This document shows positions 1-11,963 of a stretch of 64,000 nt of DNA, in pieces. The notes under the pieces are model-generated. The model was not told the origin of the DNA. It did not search any database and saw only the letters and a list, made by a program, of their open reading frames with translations. Position 1 is the first letter of the stretch, and every line of letters starts with the position of its first letter. The stretch spans positions 82,448,053-82,512,052 of the forward strand of contig OY720344.1 of assembly GCA_963082975.1 (NCBI GenBank), read 5' to 3'. A program made the translations under genes and the position numbers. The DNA comes from Labia minor (Eukaryota; Arthropoda; Insecta; Dermaptera; Spongiphoridae).

Positions 1-300
1 ATATCCCTCATTGCAATATGAACAGCAGGTATGGACGTAAACAGGGGTTTACTTTAGTTCTAGTAGGCTTATAGCGGCTGCGAATTACAGGTTTTAACTA
101 AAGCCCATTAGAACAAAATAAGAACTACGTAGAGATTGGAAGAAGAATGGTGGTAGGGGTCACTCTTAAATACAGCGCCTTTTAGGGTTCTATAATTGAG
201 GGACGAAGTCCACTTTTCTCTACAATATTGTCTGCCAAGAGCCACCAAATGTCAGACACAGGATGATGAAATCCAACGAAAGTTTAGAAAACGTATCGAA
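1..300. other. Less AT-rich unique island
   Basis: The stretch has noticeably more G and C than what follows and no simple repeats. No convincing open frame or transposon end is visible. It could be a conserved non-coding element, an exon fragment or the tail of something lying outside the window. No function is assigned. Confidence 0.3.
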
Positions 301-2040
301 ATCGTTCGTGTTATATTTAAATTTTATCAAAATATTCTTAAACTTTATTATTGATATTTATAATAAATTTTGTAAAGTTAATGCTTATTGTAATGGTAAA
401 ATATAGCCTAAATCTCACTAAGATGGAAGTAGGAATCTTAGTATATTTATATAAATTAGCTCCTGTACCCCCGATGTAGTTTATAGTAATTTGTTGAAAG
501 TCTATATGCGAAAGGTTTTAATTCATTTTAATTCAATCAGTATATTTTTTCTCTCATTTGGATCTTCGTTTTCAATCAAATTTGCAAATTGCACTTTTTT
601 CAAAACATAAATTTAAATATAAAAAATATTACGTACTTTGTTTTAGAAAATATTAATCAATTAAGAGTAATATTCAATTTAATTTAATTTTACTTTTAAT
701 ATTATAGAATATTAGCAGTAAAATATTATAAACATTCTTTGTATGGAAATTTCTAGAATTATTATTTTAATATTAAAGGCCAACTTCTTAACTGAGCTAC
801 TAGAGGTGCCACATGGAGCGTTGTTTATTTGGGTTTTTTGCCCATAACTTTGGAATGGATCAATTATTTTGAAATTTTCAAACTTATACCTTTAACTATG
901 GTCATGACGATACCCTAACCATTAAGATCCATGAAACCGTTTAGGAGTTTAGGATTGCGTAGTCGTTTAATTATATAAATATATGAATATATACATATTT
1001 ATATATATATAAATAAATATAATATAATATGATTGGCCTTAATGTACTAAATGTCTTAAATGAATTAAAGAATTCATTAAATGAATTTTACAATGACAAT
1101 AGCGATTAGACCATGTCGTGAAGAACAAAGATTAACGAATGCGGTTAATATAATAAAAAAATTAAATTAAAATTGCTTTATTTTCAAATTTTAAATCTGA
1201 TACAATCAAATTATTTTTTTCATTTAAATTTGATTAGCTAATTCCATTTTTTAAATCAATTTTTTGCCAGACAAAAATGTATTAAACACATTTTTTAAAA
1301 ATTTAATTATATTTTTCTTTATTTATTTAAACATTTTTTTTCTCTAGATATTTATTTATTTATCGAATTAAAACAAAGATTTTAAATGAACATTTTCTGA
1401 TTAAATCACAAAAAAGTACACTGAATAAAATAAATTAATCTAGAAATGAACGGTAGGAAAATGAAAATTACACTGATTGATTCTCGAAATATGATTTGAT
1501 CCATTTGATGCTCTGTTATCTGTTAAATAACAACAAAAAAAGTACAAATTAAATTTCATAGGATATTTTTAATAGAATTTGTCTATTAATGGTCAATCAA
1601 TTTTTATTTTATCTCCACTCGATTCGACCATTTGACTTTTCATTTAGGACTTATTTCAATTGCTGTTCAAATATGCATATTTGAATTCGATAAACACAAC
1701 CATTCTTATCAAAAGAATTATTCAATGAACGATATTATTGTCATGTTTTTGATTTGTTAAATTATAAATAGAAATATTAAAATTAACTGATGTGAACATC
1801 ATATAAACAACATTTTGAACTATTAATAAACCATCTTTGTCAAAATTACACTTTATTTAATATTTTTTATTTATCTTTTTTTTCATTATTTAATTATTTT
1901 GAATTTTATTTTTATTTCAAATTTTATTTTCATTTTTTTCCTTAAAAAAATAACAAGTAATAAAAAAATAATAAATAAAAAAAAAAAAAATAAAAATAAT
2001 AAATAAATAACAACAAATAATGAATATATTTCCATTTTGA
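301..2040. other. AT-rich non-coding DNA
   Basis: Very AT-rich sequence with A/T homopolymer runs and short TA tracts, for example around 985-1025 and 1975-2010. Stop codons are frequent in all frames. No gene, RNA or recognisable mobile element is seen. Confidence 0.6.
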
Positions 2041-2330
2041 GTTTTATGTTTCTGTTCAAAAATCGAAATGAGTTTCCGTGTCCAATACCAATGACCTATA
2101 TTTCAATTAGGTTCATCCATTAGAGAGGATGATCCGCTATATGTCAAATCCGTTACGCAATGATGATGGATGTTTGTAGGGGTGGTACAGGCAACATGCA
2201 CCCCTCGACGACGTCCCATGTCTGTTAAACGCTTGCTGGTATTCATCAATTGATTAATTGAACGGATGAGTAGGCATGGTATCGTGTTCAGGCCAATGCA
2301 AAGAATGCCATCCATGTTTATTAATTATTA
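2041..2330. other. Less AT-rich island with homeodomain-type cores
   Basis: A balanced-composition island between AT-rich flanks. It holds caattgattaattgaac near 2247 and attaattattatgc near 2319, both of which contain TAATTA/TAATTG-type cores of the kind bound by homeodomain proteins. A 70-codon minus-strand frame covers it but shows no family signature, so I do not call it a gene. A conserved regulatory element is the more likely reading, by inference only. Confidence 0.35.
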
Positions 2331-2352
2331 TGCAAAAAATATTTAAAAATCA

Positions 2353-2371
2353 ACCACCTGGGTCAGGTGGT
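2353..2371. repeat. Perfect 8-bp stem hairpin
   Basis: ACCACCTG and CAGGTGGT flank a GGT loop and can form a perfect 8-bp stem. A looser inverted pair (aatca / tgatt) brackets it. It resembles the terminal hairpins of the Helentron-type elements elsewhere in the window, but no matching inverted repeat or partner end was found. Confidence 0.4.
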
Positions 2372-2913
2372 AGGGAACCTGATTGATTAGAATAGGTGTG
2401 AGAATTATTATTTTATTATAATAATTATTTGTTATAAAATCAAAGTTTTTCTATAATGAAAAGCTTTAAAGGTCAGAGAGATATGTGTTGCTTATGTTCC
2501 TTATTTGAATCTTTCGTGCCTTACCCTTTCTATTCAACTTTATTGCCATTTTAATAACTTGGCCGTTGTAGTTAAATGTCGATAATATTCTTAAATCATG
2601 TAATTTAATATAAGTTATAGAGTTACAAATCTTTTAAAATAAGAATAAGGAATAGATAAGGAGTTTTTAAGTAGATAAATCAAAACAACCAAAAAGGCAG
2701 CTTTTTCTTATTGAGATAAAAATTACATTTCAAACTTTTTTTTTACCCTTTATCTAAAATTATTTGAATTCAAATCATTTCATATAGATACACACTTTAT
2801 AGCTATACGGGATTAAACGAAAGATTATATAATAGATTCTTAATCTTAATTTATGATCACAGTTGCAAAGGTTTTATTTAACTTTAAATTCAAATAAAAT
2901 AAAATTTAATATA
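2372..2913. other. AT-rich non-coding DNA
   Basis: No gene or repeat family was recognised. It is AT-rich with short homopolymers and ends at the target duplication of the next hAT MITE. Confidence 0.5.
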
Positions 2914-2921
2914 ATCTAGAG

Positions 2922-3220
2922 CAGGGCTTCTTAAACTGTGGGTCGCGACCCCCCTGGGGGTCGCGAGACTACTGAAAGGGGGTCGCAAAGATCTGATACT
3001 TTTGAATCATTATAAATAAAATTTTAAAATTATTAAATTATATATATGTGAAATGAATGGGTATGTATTCTTTAATCCTTATTTTATTTACATTGTAAAA
3101 TAGTGCGATATTACATCTACATCTACGGTTAATATATATTTCATTATATGGAGGAGGGGGTCGTTTAAAATTTCCTAAGCTTGAAGGGGGTCGCTATATA
3201 AAAAAGTTTAAAAAGCCCTG
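2922..3220. mobile_element. hAT-type MITE, 299 bp, perfect 8-bp TSD
   Basis: The left end cagggcttcttaaact and right end agtttaaaaagccctg form terminal inverted repeats starting CAG and ending CTG, as in hAT elements. The direct repeat atctagag flanks it exactly at 2914-2921 and 3221-3228, which is the 8-bp target duplication expected of hAT transposases. Inside, several short gggggtcgc motifs lie near both ends (for instance 2950s and 3185-3193). There is no coding potential, so it would have been moved in trans by a transposase not seen in this window. The perfect duplication suggests a fairly young insertion. Confidence 0.9.
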
Positions 3221-3228
3221 ATCTAGAG

Positions 3229-4686
3229 TACTCAATGATGAACAGGGGTTCAAAGTTTTTAAAAATACGAGAATAAATCTTATCTTATTATACTAGCAAA
3301 AATGGTGTATATATTTGTATTTTTGAAATATTAAATTGCTCTAAGGTTTTTTTTTCTGAAATTCACACCATAGATAATATTTATAAAGAAAAATAAATCT
3401 GTATAGGTTTTAACCTCGGGAAAAATCATATTTGTTGGTTTTTTTCTTAATTTAAAATAGAAATTTTAATAATAAAAAAATGTTGCCGGGTAACACAGGA
3501 CAACGCTTCCTTAAATACAAAATATTATAAATAAAATAAAATTTAAATTTATTTTAATAATATTTTGTAATCAAATTACGAAATATATATTATGTTATAT
3601 CCACAGGCCATACTTTTCTCTCTTTCAGTGCATTAATCGGTGCATTAAACGTTTAAGGGCTGTATGTTTTATGACTATTTTTTTAAATTTATGTTCTTTT
3701 AAATTATTTGAAATTATTTCATATATTTTGTCGTTTATTTATTTTAAATAATAATTTTAATTTTAAATATTCATAGTTCATAAGGAATAATTATTTTAAA
3801 GTTCCGAGCCGCGACTCGGTAAACCAGGTACTATATTATTATGTAATCATAAGGATAATAAATAGGTATTTAGTCTTTGAACATCAGAGCAGATATTGCA
3901 TATATATAAACAAAATATTTAAATAATTAAACTGAAATTAGAATGAGTGGAAATAAAATTGGAATAATCAGGACATTGAATAACTAAAAAGAAACAATAA
4001 AATTGATCTCATCAGAAATGATTTTATGTGAAACTCTGATATTAATAGGAAAAAAATATGAACTCATTACAAATATAAAAAAAATTCTTAACAAAATAAT
4101 TTAAATAATTTTAATGTTTATAAAATAAAAAATATTAGAATTTGTCGATATTGATTTTAATTTAAAAACACTTGCATGGTACAGATCTAAGAAAAATAAA
4201 TGAAAAGCATCATCAATCTGATATAAAAACATTTTCATAATAAATTAATTAAATTTCACCGCTTAGTTTATATTTATTATGAATCCTTTTCACTCGTTCG
4301 TTCATTCATCATCCTATAGATTTTTTTTTAATTTTCCTGAGTTTAATGGAATTGATGAATTTTAATGGAATTCGTAAAGTTTCTATGATTAATTAAGAGT
4401 AGTGATTATATTAATAAAAATAAGGACTTGAATCCCTGTTATCTAATTAACAACTTCAAAATAACTTGTTCTTATTTTCTTTAATGGCTTGAAGATAACG
4501 AAACTTAGTTTACAGAAAAAAACATGCCACTTGTTGTAATTATTATTTAATTGCATTAATAATAGATTTTTCAAAAGTGGCATCCATTACTAAAGTTATA
4601 ATAATAATATTATTAATAATTAATTTATTACTCAAAAATAAATTAATTAAAATATTTAAAATTTTAAAATAATTATGAATAAGACA
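3229..4686. other. AT-rich non-coding DNA with a CCGAG/CTCGG hairpin
   Basis: Mostly AT-rich filler with no gene. At 3804-3819 there is an isolated GC-rich hairpin, CCGAG / CTCGG around ccgcga, embedded in gttccgagccgcgactcgg. It resembles the ccgagcctcggctcgg hairpins of the tandem repeat at 63.6-64 kb and may be a stray copy of that family. Confidence 0.45.
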
Positions 4687-4688
4687 TA

Positions 4689-5818
4689 AGGTAATGGCAC
4701 CAATAGATGACATTTTAAGCGCTCTTGTCGCTATTTTCTTTTATAAAACCGAAACTATACGTCTCACAAAAAAAATCTTTTGGTTATTATAAAGCTTATC
4801 TTACCTTTTATCAACAGGATAAATATTTTAAACTTTTATATGAGTTTAATAGGAAATATAATTTTTTTTCAAAGTAATCAAATGGAACCTATAGATGACA
4901 CCAAAAATTTTGGTGGAACCTAATGATGACAATTATGGAACCCAAAGATGACATCTACTTTTTTTCACTTCGCTTGCTCTCTTTATCTTCAACTTATTTA
5001 TTTACAAAGTAAAACATCTTTCCAACACCTTGTTGCTGATTTAACTTTAGTAATAATAAAAAAATCAGGTTTCATATAATGATACATTAGATATATTTAT
5101 TGGGATTGATTTTATTTTTAGCTGATTATTATAATAAAATAAAAAATTGATTTTAAACAAATCTTTTTAGTTAATTATACATTGAGAACAGAGTAATTTA
5201 AAAAAAATTTCAAAAAAATAGTGTATGAAGTTCTGGAACAGAAAAAAATTTTCTGACAATGAGAAACACAGCGTCACCTTTAGGTTCCTATATCAATTCA
5301 GACATGCAACTTGGTGGAATTATATAAAATTATCTCCTCTTTACAGCTATTAATATAATAGACAATTTTTTTAAAAACCTACTTATAGCTGACATTGCTG
5401 TCATCTATAGGAAATACAATTTTTAGGGGCACCTATAGATAACACCGTTGATAAAAAAGATACTTTTAAAAATTAGGTGTTTAAATTGAAATGATTTATA
5501 TCTATATTAAGTCTATTTTATAATGTAGTTGTTAAATTCTTGATAAATATGAATATAAAAATATAAAATACTAATTAAGAACATTACTTCCCTTAAGGTT
5601 ATCTTTAAGATTTGTTGAAAAAATCAATTGTTGACGATTCGGTCTGCTTTTCAAGTTAAAAGAAAAAAAACAGGGCGACTTATTGTATTGTTGTAGGATA
5701 TCTCAGGTGGTGGAAAAGCATAACTATCATTTAAAAAAAAAAATTTCCGCGTATGTTTTAAAATTTGCTTATTTTTTTAGTTTAAATTCAAAAGTGTCAT
5801 CTATAGGTGCCATTACCT
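4689..5818. mobile_element. TA-flanked inverted-repeat transposon (non-autonomous, 1.13 kb)
   Basis: The left end AGGTAATGGCACC is matched by the right end GGTGCCATTACCT, and the inverted repeat continues through (a/t)atagatgaca. Both ends are bordered by TA (4687-4688 and 5819-5820), the target duplication of Tc1/mariner-type elements. The motif ggNacctatagatgaca recurs inside: direct at 4695-4711, 4884-4900, 4915-4930, 4937-4952 and 5428-5444, inverted at 5399-5411 and at the right end. No frame over 60 codons is present, so it is a non-autonomous element. The repeated motif may be a transposase-binding site. Superfamily assignment rests on the TA duplication only. Confidence 0.75.
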
Positions 5819-5946
5819 TATAATATATATCTAATGCTAATATTGCTAATTTATATTTAGATCAGAGTTAGATTAACTATGTGGGCATTTTACCTTTTTA
5901 TAAGAAAGAAGATTTTTAAAAATTATATTATATATATATAAAAAAA

Positions 5947-6470
5947 TCTGGTGCGGGTTTGCGCATCACACAACTTTCACTTACCACCCTAAAGTAAATC
6001 TAAGTAATCTAATCTAAAGTAAATTATCAAATTCGTTTATAGATTGCATTTATCAATATTTATTAATATTAACAATGTGGAATGGTTATTTTTTTTAAAT
6101 TATAAAAATTAGTGGTACTTTAGAAGAAGCCATTTTGAAAATTCGTCATTAAAGCCCCTTCAGTGAATTTCCACGTTTTGGAGAAAACCACCAAAAAGTG
6201 TAAAATCAATGTAGTAAAGTGGCACTTCCGATCAACTGATTTTAACGAAAAAGTTATTGTAACATCCCGGGTATATACCTATTCTAAATACGGAGTTTCA
6301 ATTTCGGACAGCTTCTCGTTTCTGAGCTAGAGTGATCACATACACACAGACAGACACACACAGACCATTTTGCGGGACTATGTTTTTTGGACTCAGGGGA
6401 CCTCAAAACGTGTATTTTTGTTGAAAACTCAAAATCGAATTTTTGCACGATCGCAATACTTAAAAATATT
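5947..6470 (-). mobile_element. HINE-E, Helentron-associated element (partial)
   Basis: Read on the minus strand, the 3' end is a hairpin (gtgcg..cgcat) followed by cagattttt, the same layout as the HINE-A end (hairpin then cagattttt). Inside are a gtgtgtgtctgtctgtgtgt-type microsatellite (6340-6361), the phrase ggtcccctgagtcc near 6395-6410 and cggaagtgccactttact near 6215-6235, all parallel to HINE-A. The opposite end grades into repeat D and no matching 5' inverted repeat was found. It is either truncated or a longer element that includes repeat D. Confidence 0.6.
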
Positions 6471-7190
6471 AGGTATTCATAGGAAAAATTAAAGCTTTAT
6501 TCTTAAAATAAGAACTACTAAAATTTACGAAAATAAAACAGCCGATTTTTTTGCAATATCCCTAAAAGTGGTGATGATATGGCGAAGCCGGTGTGAAGAA
6601 TATTCCTTATGCGAAACAAAAATGTATATGTAAAACAAAAACTCATAAAGTGGAAATGTTTGAATATTTAATTAGGTAAGTAAAAAGTACATAACTTAAA
6701 TAATATATTTACACAAGTATGGGACTATGAATATTTACCTTGTTTTACTAATTTTTTTTTTGGGAAGGTTCAATTTTTCAAGTTAAACAAAGATAAAACC
6801 CTCGCCCGATATGTTCCTCGTACATGCAATGCATCGTATCACTCAAGCTCCTTCGACACAATTTTAGATAAAGACTTGAAAATAGTAAACAATGAGGGAT
6901 ATGTGAATAAATAAGGCTTAATATTAAGGTCAAAGAATGTGCAAAAACGAAGAATACGCTATTCTCGCAGAAATTGCAAAAGAAAACAAATTACGACCGT
7001 TTGAAATAAATATGATGAAATCTCGCTTGTCTAAATAAATCCTCCTTACATGATGTGATTCCTTTATAAATAAAACCTTCGATAGAAATAATAGGCAACC
7101 TTTAATAAGACTATAGTCCGGGAGGTAAGAAGTTGGTGCATGAGCCGAACCCCATCCTAGACCAAGCACTTCCCGCCAAGCATTTCTACA
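6471..7190. repeat. Repeat D, copy 1
   Basis: This matches an inverted copy at about 12540-13125 over some 550 bp. Shared landmarks are ggtgatgat..ggcgaagccggtg (6571-6593), the gtcaaagaatgtgcaaaaacg segment (6931-6951) and the tatcactcaagctccttcgacac segment (6837-6859). A 79-codon minus-strand frame (6930-7169) is partly conserved as an amino-acid pattern (..GRNLF.FAI..RI.Y..) in the second copy, but both copies have stops and no family is recognised. It probably belongs to a longer mobile element, perhaps the one carrying HINE-E. Confidence 0.6.
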
Positions 7191-8514
7191 AAATCACACC
7201 GCGCAACTTCGTGGCGCATAACAAATTTTTTATATTTTAGTTTGAGAGAGTAATAAGACAGGTGGAGGGGAAATCATTCTAGGACCTCTCACGCACCAAC
7301 TCTTAGCTCCCGTTGTGTGTGTGTGCATCGAAACCTACCAATTCAAAATAGTTTTATCTCTTCTGCCTCCTTACTCATTCTTGTCAGATGTGCTCTGAAA
7401 TGTCCTTATCTCACTAAATTCTATAATATATTTTGATACCCTCCTCTATAATCACTTAATGAATATTATCAAAACAAAAAAAAATCAATGTAAATTCAAT
7501 TATACTTTCTATTATGTTAATCTTTACTTTAAATCTTACATTTACATTTTGAAATTTATAAAATGTACACCTATATAAAAATGTGTCATGCTAAACAAAT
7601 AATGATGATACTTACATATGGTGAGCTATATGTAGATTATTTCATCATCATTAGAAATGGAGAAGATAATCAAGAATTCAAATCAACATACAGTAGCAGG
7701 AAAGAAATTTGGAACATGAAACATAAGAAAATTATAAAATATTAGATTATAAAAATTTAAAATAAATATATTTAAATCGAATTACAATCAAATTAATTAA
7801 TTAATAAAGTTAATCAAATAATAATAAATTCTAACCTTTGAGTAAATAAAGGTTAGAAATAACCCGCAGATTAGATAGACTCGAAGACCCATTGGAAGAT
7901 TTGAATTGATGTCCCATAGATAAATAAAAAATTAAGTAAGAGTAAGTAGTATTTATACCAAGAAAATTAAAAAAAAAGATATAACAATAAATAAATAACC
8001 TTAATATAATACAAAAGGTGTATAGATTTGTAAAAATTTTATTTTTTTCTGGGATATTAAAATACTAAAATTCTTTAACTAAAATTTAAACATATTTCAG
8101 AAAATATTACTAACATCTTAATGATGATTTTCATTTAAAGAAAATATTTTTCATAAATTAAGGAAAATTAAATCTTATAGATTTTATTTAACTTTTAATA
8201 AAATTGAATAAATGAAAATAAATAAATTAGAAAAATTAGAAAACGCATTTTAAAAAATTTAATTTTTATTGAAATATTTTTTTAAATTCATTGTTGAAAT
8301 TATTATATTTTGAAAGAAAATGTAAAGGTGGGTCAATATGAAAAAATTAATTAAAATAAACCCTCTTTCGACAGAAGCATTCGAATCGGAAAGTGTTAAT
8401 AAGAAGTTCAACAAATCATATTAATATTTACAATTGAAAAATTTAAATTTTTAAAAGATTCCAATATTTCTCTCCACATTTATTTCATATATTTCAGTTT
8501 TGGAATCATTTCAA

Positions 8515-8518
<4 letters not shown>
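7191..8518. other. AT-rich non-coding DNA
   Basis: No gene is seen. A short frame at 7563-7745 has no recognisable features. Around 7205-7220 the motif gtggcgcataac is the reverse complement of gttatgcgccac near 52968, a possible shared transposon end that I could not extend. Confidence 0.45.

Positions 8519-8547
<29 letters not shown>
8519..8547. repeat. (TA)n microsatellite
   Basis: An uninterrupted TA dinucleotide tract. Similar tracts occur near 25128, 27187, 28129, 31315, 33605, 45050 and 59259. Confidence 0.9.
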
Positions 8548-8554
<7 letters not shown>

Positions 8555-8628
8555 CTACTATATATTTATTATACTAACTGGACTTAGAATGTAGTTATGT
8601 GTTTAATTTTTCAACTATTCAACTAGAA

Positions 8629-8700
8629 CAGTGATACTCAAACTTATTTCCTCTAGCCCATCTCCTTCTTTTCATAATATCTAATACTCAGTATTCCCTG
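8629..8700. mobile_element. hAT-like transposon end (single end)
   Basis: CAGTGATACTCAAACTT has the form of a hAT terminal repeat (CAG followed by tctcaaactt-like bases). No CTG-terminated partner or 8-bp duplication was found in the next kilobase, so it is recorded as a likely truncated end only. Confidence 0.35.
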
Positions 8701-9146
8701 GAAATTATTTTTTTTAATAAATTTTAATAACAATTAAATAGAAAATATGTTCCTATTCGTAAAAGTTAGTAAAGAAAGGTGTAAATTGAAAACATTGTTT
8801 TTTGAAATTATGAAACTATTTATTGATCTCAGAATAAAAACGTAATACAATTTTCACCAAATGCACCTGTGGCCATCATCCCCCCCCTGGAACGTTGAAG
8901 CATCCATCTGGGGGGTAGCGCTCATTTTGTAAATCTAGATTACATGAGTGCAATGATTGCAATTACTTAAAAAAGATTTGTAAAAGTTAATGTTTTATAT
9001 AAAAAATAGAAAAAAATAGTTATTTTTTAAAATGAAATATACATTTTTCTTATATTTACCTATTGTTTTTTATAATCGTCGCGTAATGTTATACCCTCCA
9101 AAAAAATCTAACATTCATACATAACATGTGAAACTAAAAGAAAAAA

Positions 9147-9379
9147 TCTGGAGTGTCTCCACTCGATTATCTCGAAACTAGGAATTGAATTAATTAACAT
9201 ATATTATATCTAAATTAAATTTAATTAAAATTAAATCATCAAAAAAATTAATAAATAATATTTATTAAACCAGCTTGTGTTTGGCTCTTTGTTGATGGCA
9301 CCACGGCACGTGCTGGCGCGTGATTAGCTGTCAACGTGTTAAAAAATTAATTCCGGTACTTTCTGCAATTCAATTAATT
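9147..9379 (-). mobile_element. HINE-A copy 1 (3' half)
   Basis: On the minus strand this ends with the HINE-A terminal hairpin (tggag..ctcca). The AT-rich tail and the block ttggctctttgttgatggc / gcgcgtgatt / acgtgttaaaaaattaatt are all recognisable. It stops near 9379, so the 5' half with the microsatellite is missing. Confidence 0.85.
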
Positions 9380-9875
9380 ATCTATCTATTAACTATCTAG
9401 TCAAAAGCTCTTGTTACACTAAAATATTTATTTACAAATAAGATATTTTCTTTATAGAGAAATTGACTTTGTATAATATGATATAATAAATGGAGTATTT
9501 TTATAATGTGCAAAATATTTTGAAAATTATTTCTTTATATTTCTTTATATTAAGAGTAATTTTTTGTTCCTTTTAGTTCACGAGACATTTCTAAATTACT
9601 TTTTCTCTTATTTTTTTTAATACTTGCTCTATGGTCTAAAGTTGTATGTTAAGAGTTTTTATTCGTAGATTCAAATAAATATATCAAATATTTAGTCATT
9701 TGCCAGATTTCTAATTGGAAAACTGCCAAACATCTATAAACTAATAATCGTGTAAATAGAAAAGTTTGGTGTTTTGAGATTTATATTTTAAAAGAGAGAG
9801 AGTTTTATTTAAGTGTTTGTATTTAAAAATTTTTAAAATATTTTTTTTATATATAAAATATAAATTAGATATATA
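9380..9875. other. AT-rich non-coding DNA
   Basis: No gene or repeat was identified between the HINE-A fragment and the Ginger-type element. It ends with the tata target site of the latter. Confidence 0.5.
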
Positions 9876-11089
9876 TGTTACTGTGAAAGACCGAAATGTG
9901 GTGAATGTCAACATTCACATGATCGTCTGGTGTATGTCCGAAATATTTGCTAAATACTCTTGTTTCGACTTCCACCGGTGAATGTCGACATTCACCATGC
10001 ACTAATGGTGAATGTTGAGCATTTCTGAGATTTATATTTTCTATGTTCTTGCCAAATTGAACAAAGGGTAAACCTTCTGACCATTTATTTGTATTGTTAT
10101 CTTACATCCATGCAGTTAGCATATTCCGCATATCCTGATTGGTCCTTTCAACTGAGCCTTGACGAGGCTTTCTATGAACTATGTATATAAAAAAAACATT
10201 ATTAAAATATTTTCTTTACCAAAGGAGATGATAATAAAAGGTAAATTATTATTCATTTATATTTTAAAATTTTCAAAATAATTATAGAATGCTTTTTTTT
10301 CTGTACTACAAAAATGATTACTTAGGTATATATGAATAAACGATCAATCGATATCGAGAATGTATACAATTAGCATTTGGCTAAGTTGTAGGCTTTCATA
10401 ATTCACTTCCCGTTGTATCTTAACATGTTTCCACATAGCGTATATTTCGGATAGGACTTGATACTCTGATTACAATATTCCTGGAGCACTAAATGTTAAA
10501 AATATTGAAAGAACTTGATGCGCTACTTTTTCTCTGTTTGACTGCAAATCTATCAGATCAATTTAACATCTTGAGTTTAAGAACTGATCATTGGTTTCAC
10601 AACGATACCTTTCTTAGGTGCACTGTGTTACATTTGACACTGTTTGCATAAATTTATATACAACATTACAACTTCATATTTAATGTTTTTGTATTTATTT
10701 TGCAACTATTTAAGCAAACGTGTTCTTCCTCCGTGGCCTGTTCTGGTATGAGCTTCATATACAGTAGTATACTGAACAATTCCTCGGTAACATAATAGGT
10801 GTATACTGTATATTCGTTTCTTCTGGTTTTAAACGTTCAATCAACTTCTTTTCATCATTAATTTTTAAAAAGTTTTAATCGTCTGTAATCCAAAGATGTT
10901 TTGATTTAGCAGAAACCTTCTCTTTTCGACATTCTCCAGAGTATTTCTGTGATTGTCAACATACATCGGTGATGGTTCGAATATAGAAGAATGTATTGAA
11001 ATATTCGATCTTTCACCAACGTATTTGGTGTTTGTTTACATTCACAGGTGAATGTCGACATTCTCCAATTTCGGTCTTTCACAGTAACA
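9876..11089 (-). mobile_element. Ginger-type DNA transposon with decayed integrase
   Basis: The terminal inverted repeats begin TGTTACTGTGAAAGACCGAA, with the first 22 bases identical and similarity over about 42, flanked by a tata duplication (9872-9875, 11090-11093). The minus strand encodes a broken DDE integrase. A zinc-finger part reads GHGGRTR..(10.73 kb) followed by LCKQC. The core then reads PKKGIVVKPMISS, with a QVDLIDLQS-like D region in another frame. A C-terminal block reads QGSVERTNQDMRNMLTAWM (10.1-10.2 kb) and keeps the glutamate. The second catalytic D region is mutated. This matches Ginger/GIN-type integrases known to me (KRAB-A domain 2-like proteins). The subterminal region carries GGTGAATGTCGACATTCACC, a perfect 20-bp palindrome (9977-9996). 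Multiple stops and frameshifts make it inactive. Confidence 0.8.
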
Positions 11090-11963
11090 TATATAAGGTG
11101 TAGTAATATTATAATAAGTACTAGAATTTATAAAGTAAATAAAGTGAGGAAACCTTATATTTAATCTTTTTTTAACCACGTTGTGAAAATATTTTTGAAC
11201 CACTTTGTGAGAATATTTCTTGAAATTGGCTCTATTGTCAATGAATAGGTATATACAGAGATTTAATTTTTATGAGTTGTTTTTATTTTATTCTTGGAAA
11301 ATATATATTATTCCCCCATTCACACACACACACACATTGTTCTTTCTATTCTATTTCATTGACAGAATCACCCATTCAGAATTATTTTTTTGTATTATTT
11401 TTTTATAAATTCCAAATAAAAATAGTAATATTTCTCAGAACATTTCATAAAACTTAAATATCCAACATTCATTCACTTTGTAAAGGTTTTCAATTTAAAT
11501 ATGAATGTTTCAAAATAATTTTTAATTCATTTGGCTACCTAGAATAAATCAATCGATCCTGTTATCATTTCTCGTCTATTGTATGAATGGTATTATTAAA
11601 TAGATTTCCAATAATGAAAATTATATTGTAATGGAATGGCTATTCATTTAATTAATTTTAGTTGTTAAAGGCAAGGCCTTTTGATATCAATATAATGAGA
11701 AAATACCAACACTTCAACGACAAATAAAGTAGGAGCTTTTATTTATTAATTTTAGGTCAAATTTCATGGGAATCAGTTAAAAGTGTATATTTATTTTAAT
11801 AGTAGAAAATTAATTTTTTTTTATATTAAAAATAAATTTAGTATTATTTGTATTGGAATGAATATTCTAAAATAAGTTTTCTAAATTTTATTTTATTTTT
11901 AATATTAATTTTTAATTATATTAGTATAAATGGATTTTATATCTAAAAGAATAATTCATAATT
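11090..11963. other. AT-rich non-coding DNA
   Basis: No gene is seen. Two overlapping short plus-strand frames around 11220-11457 are low-complexity and include an (AC)n tract near 11323. They show no family features. Confidence 0.5.
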
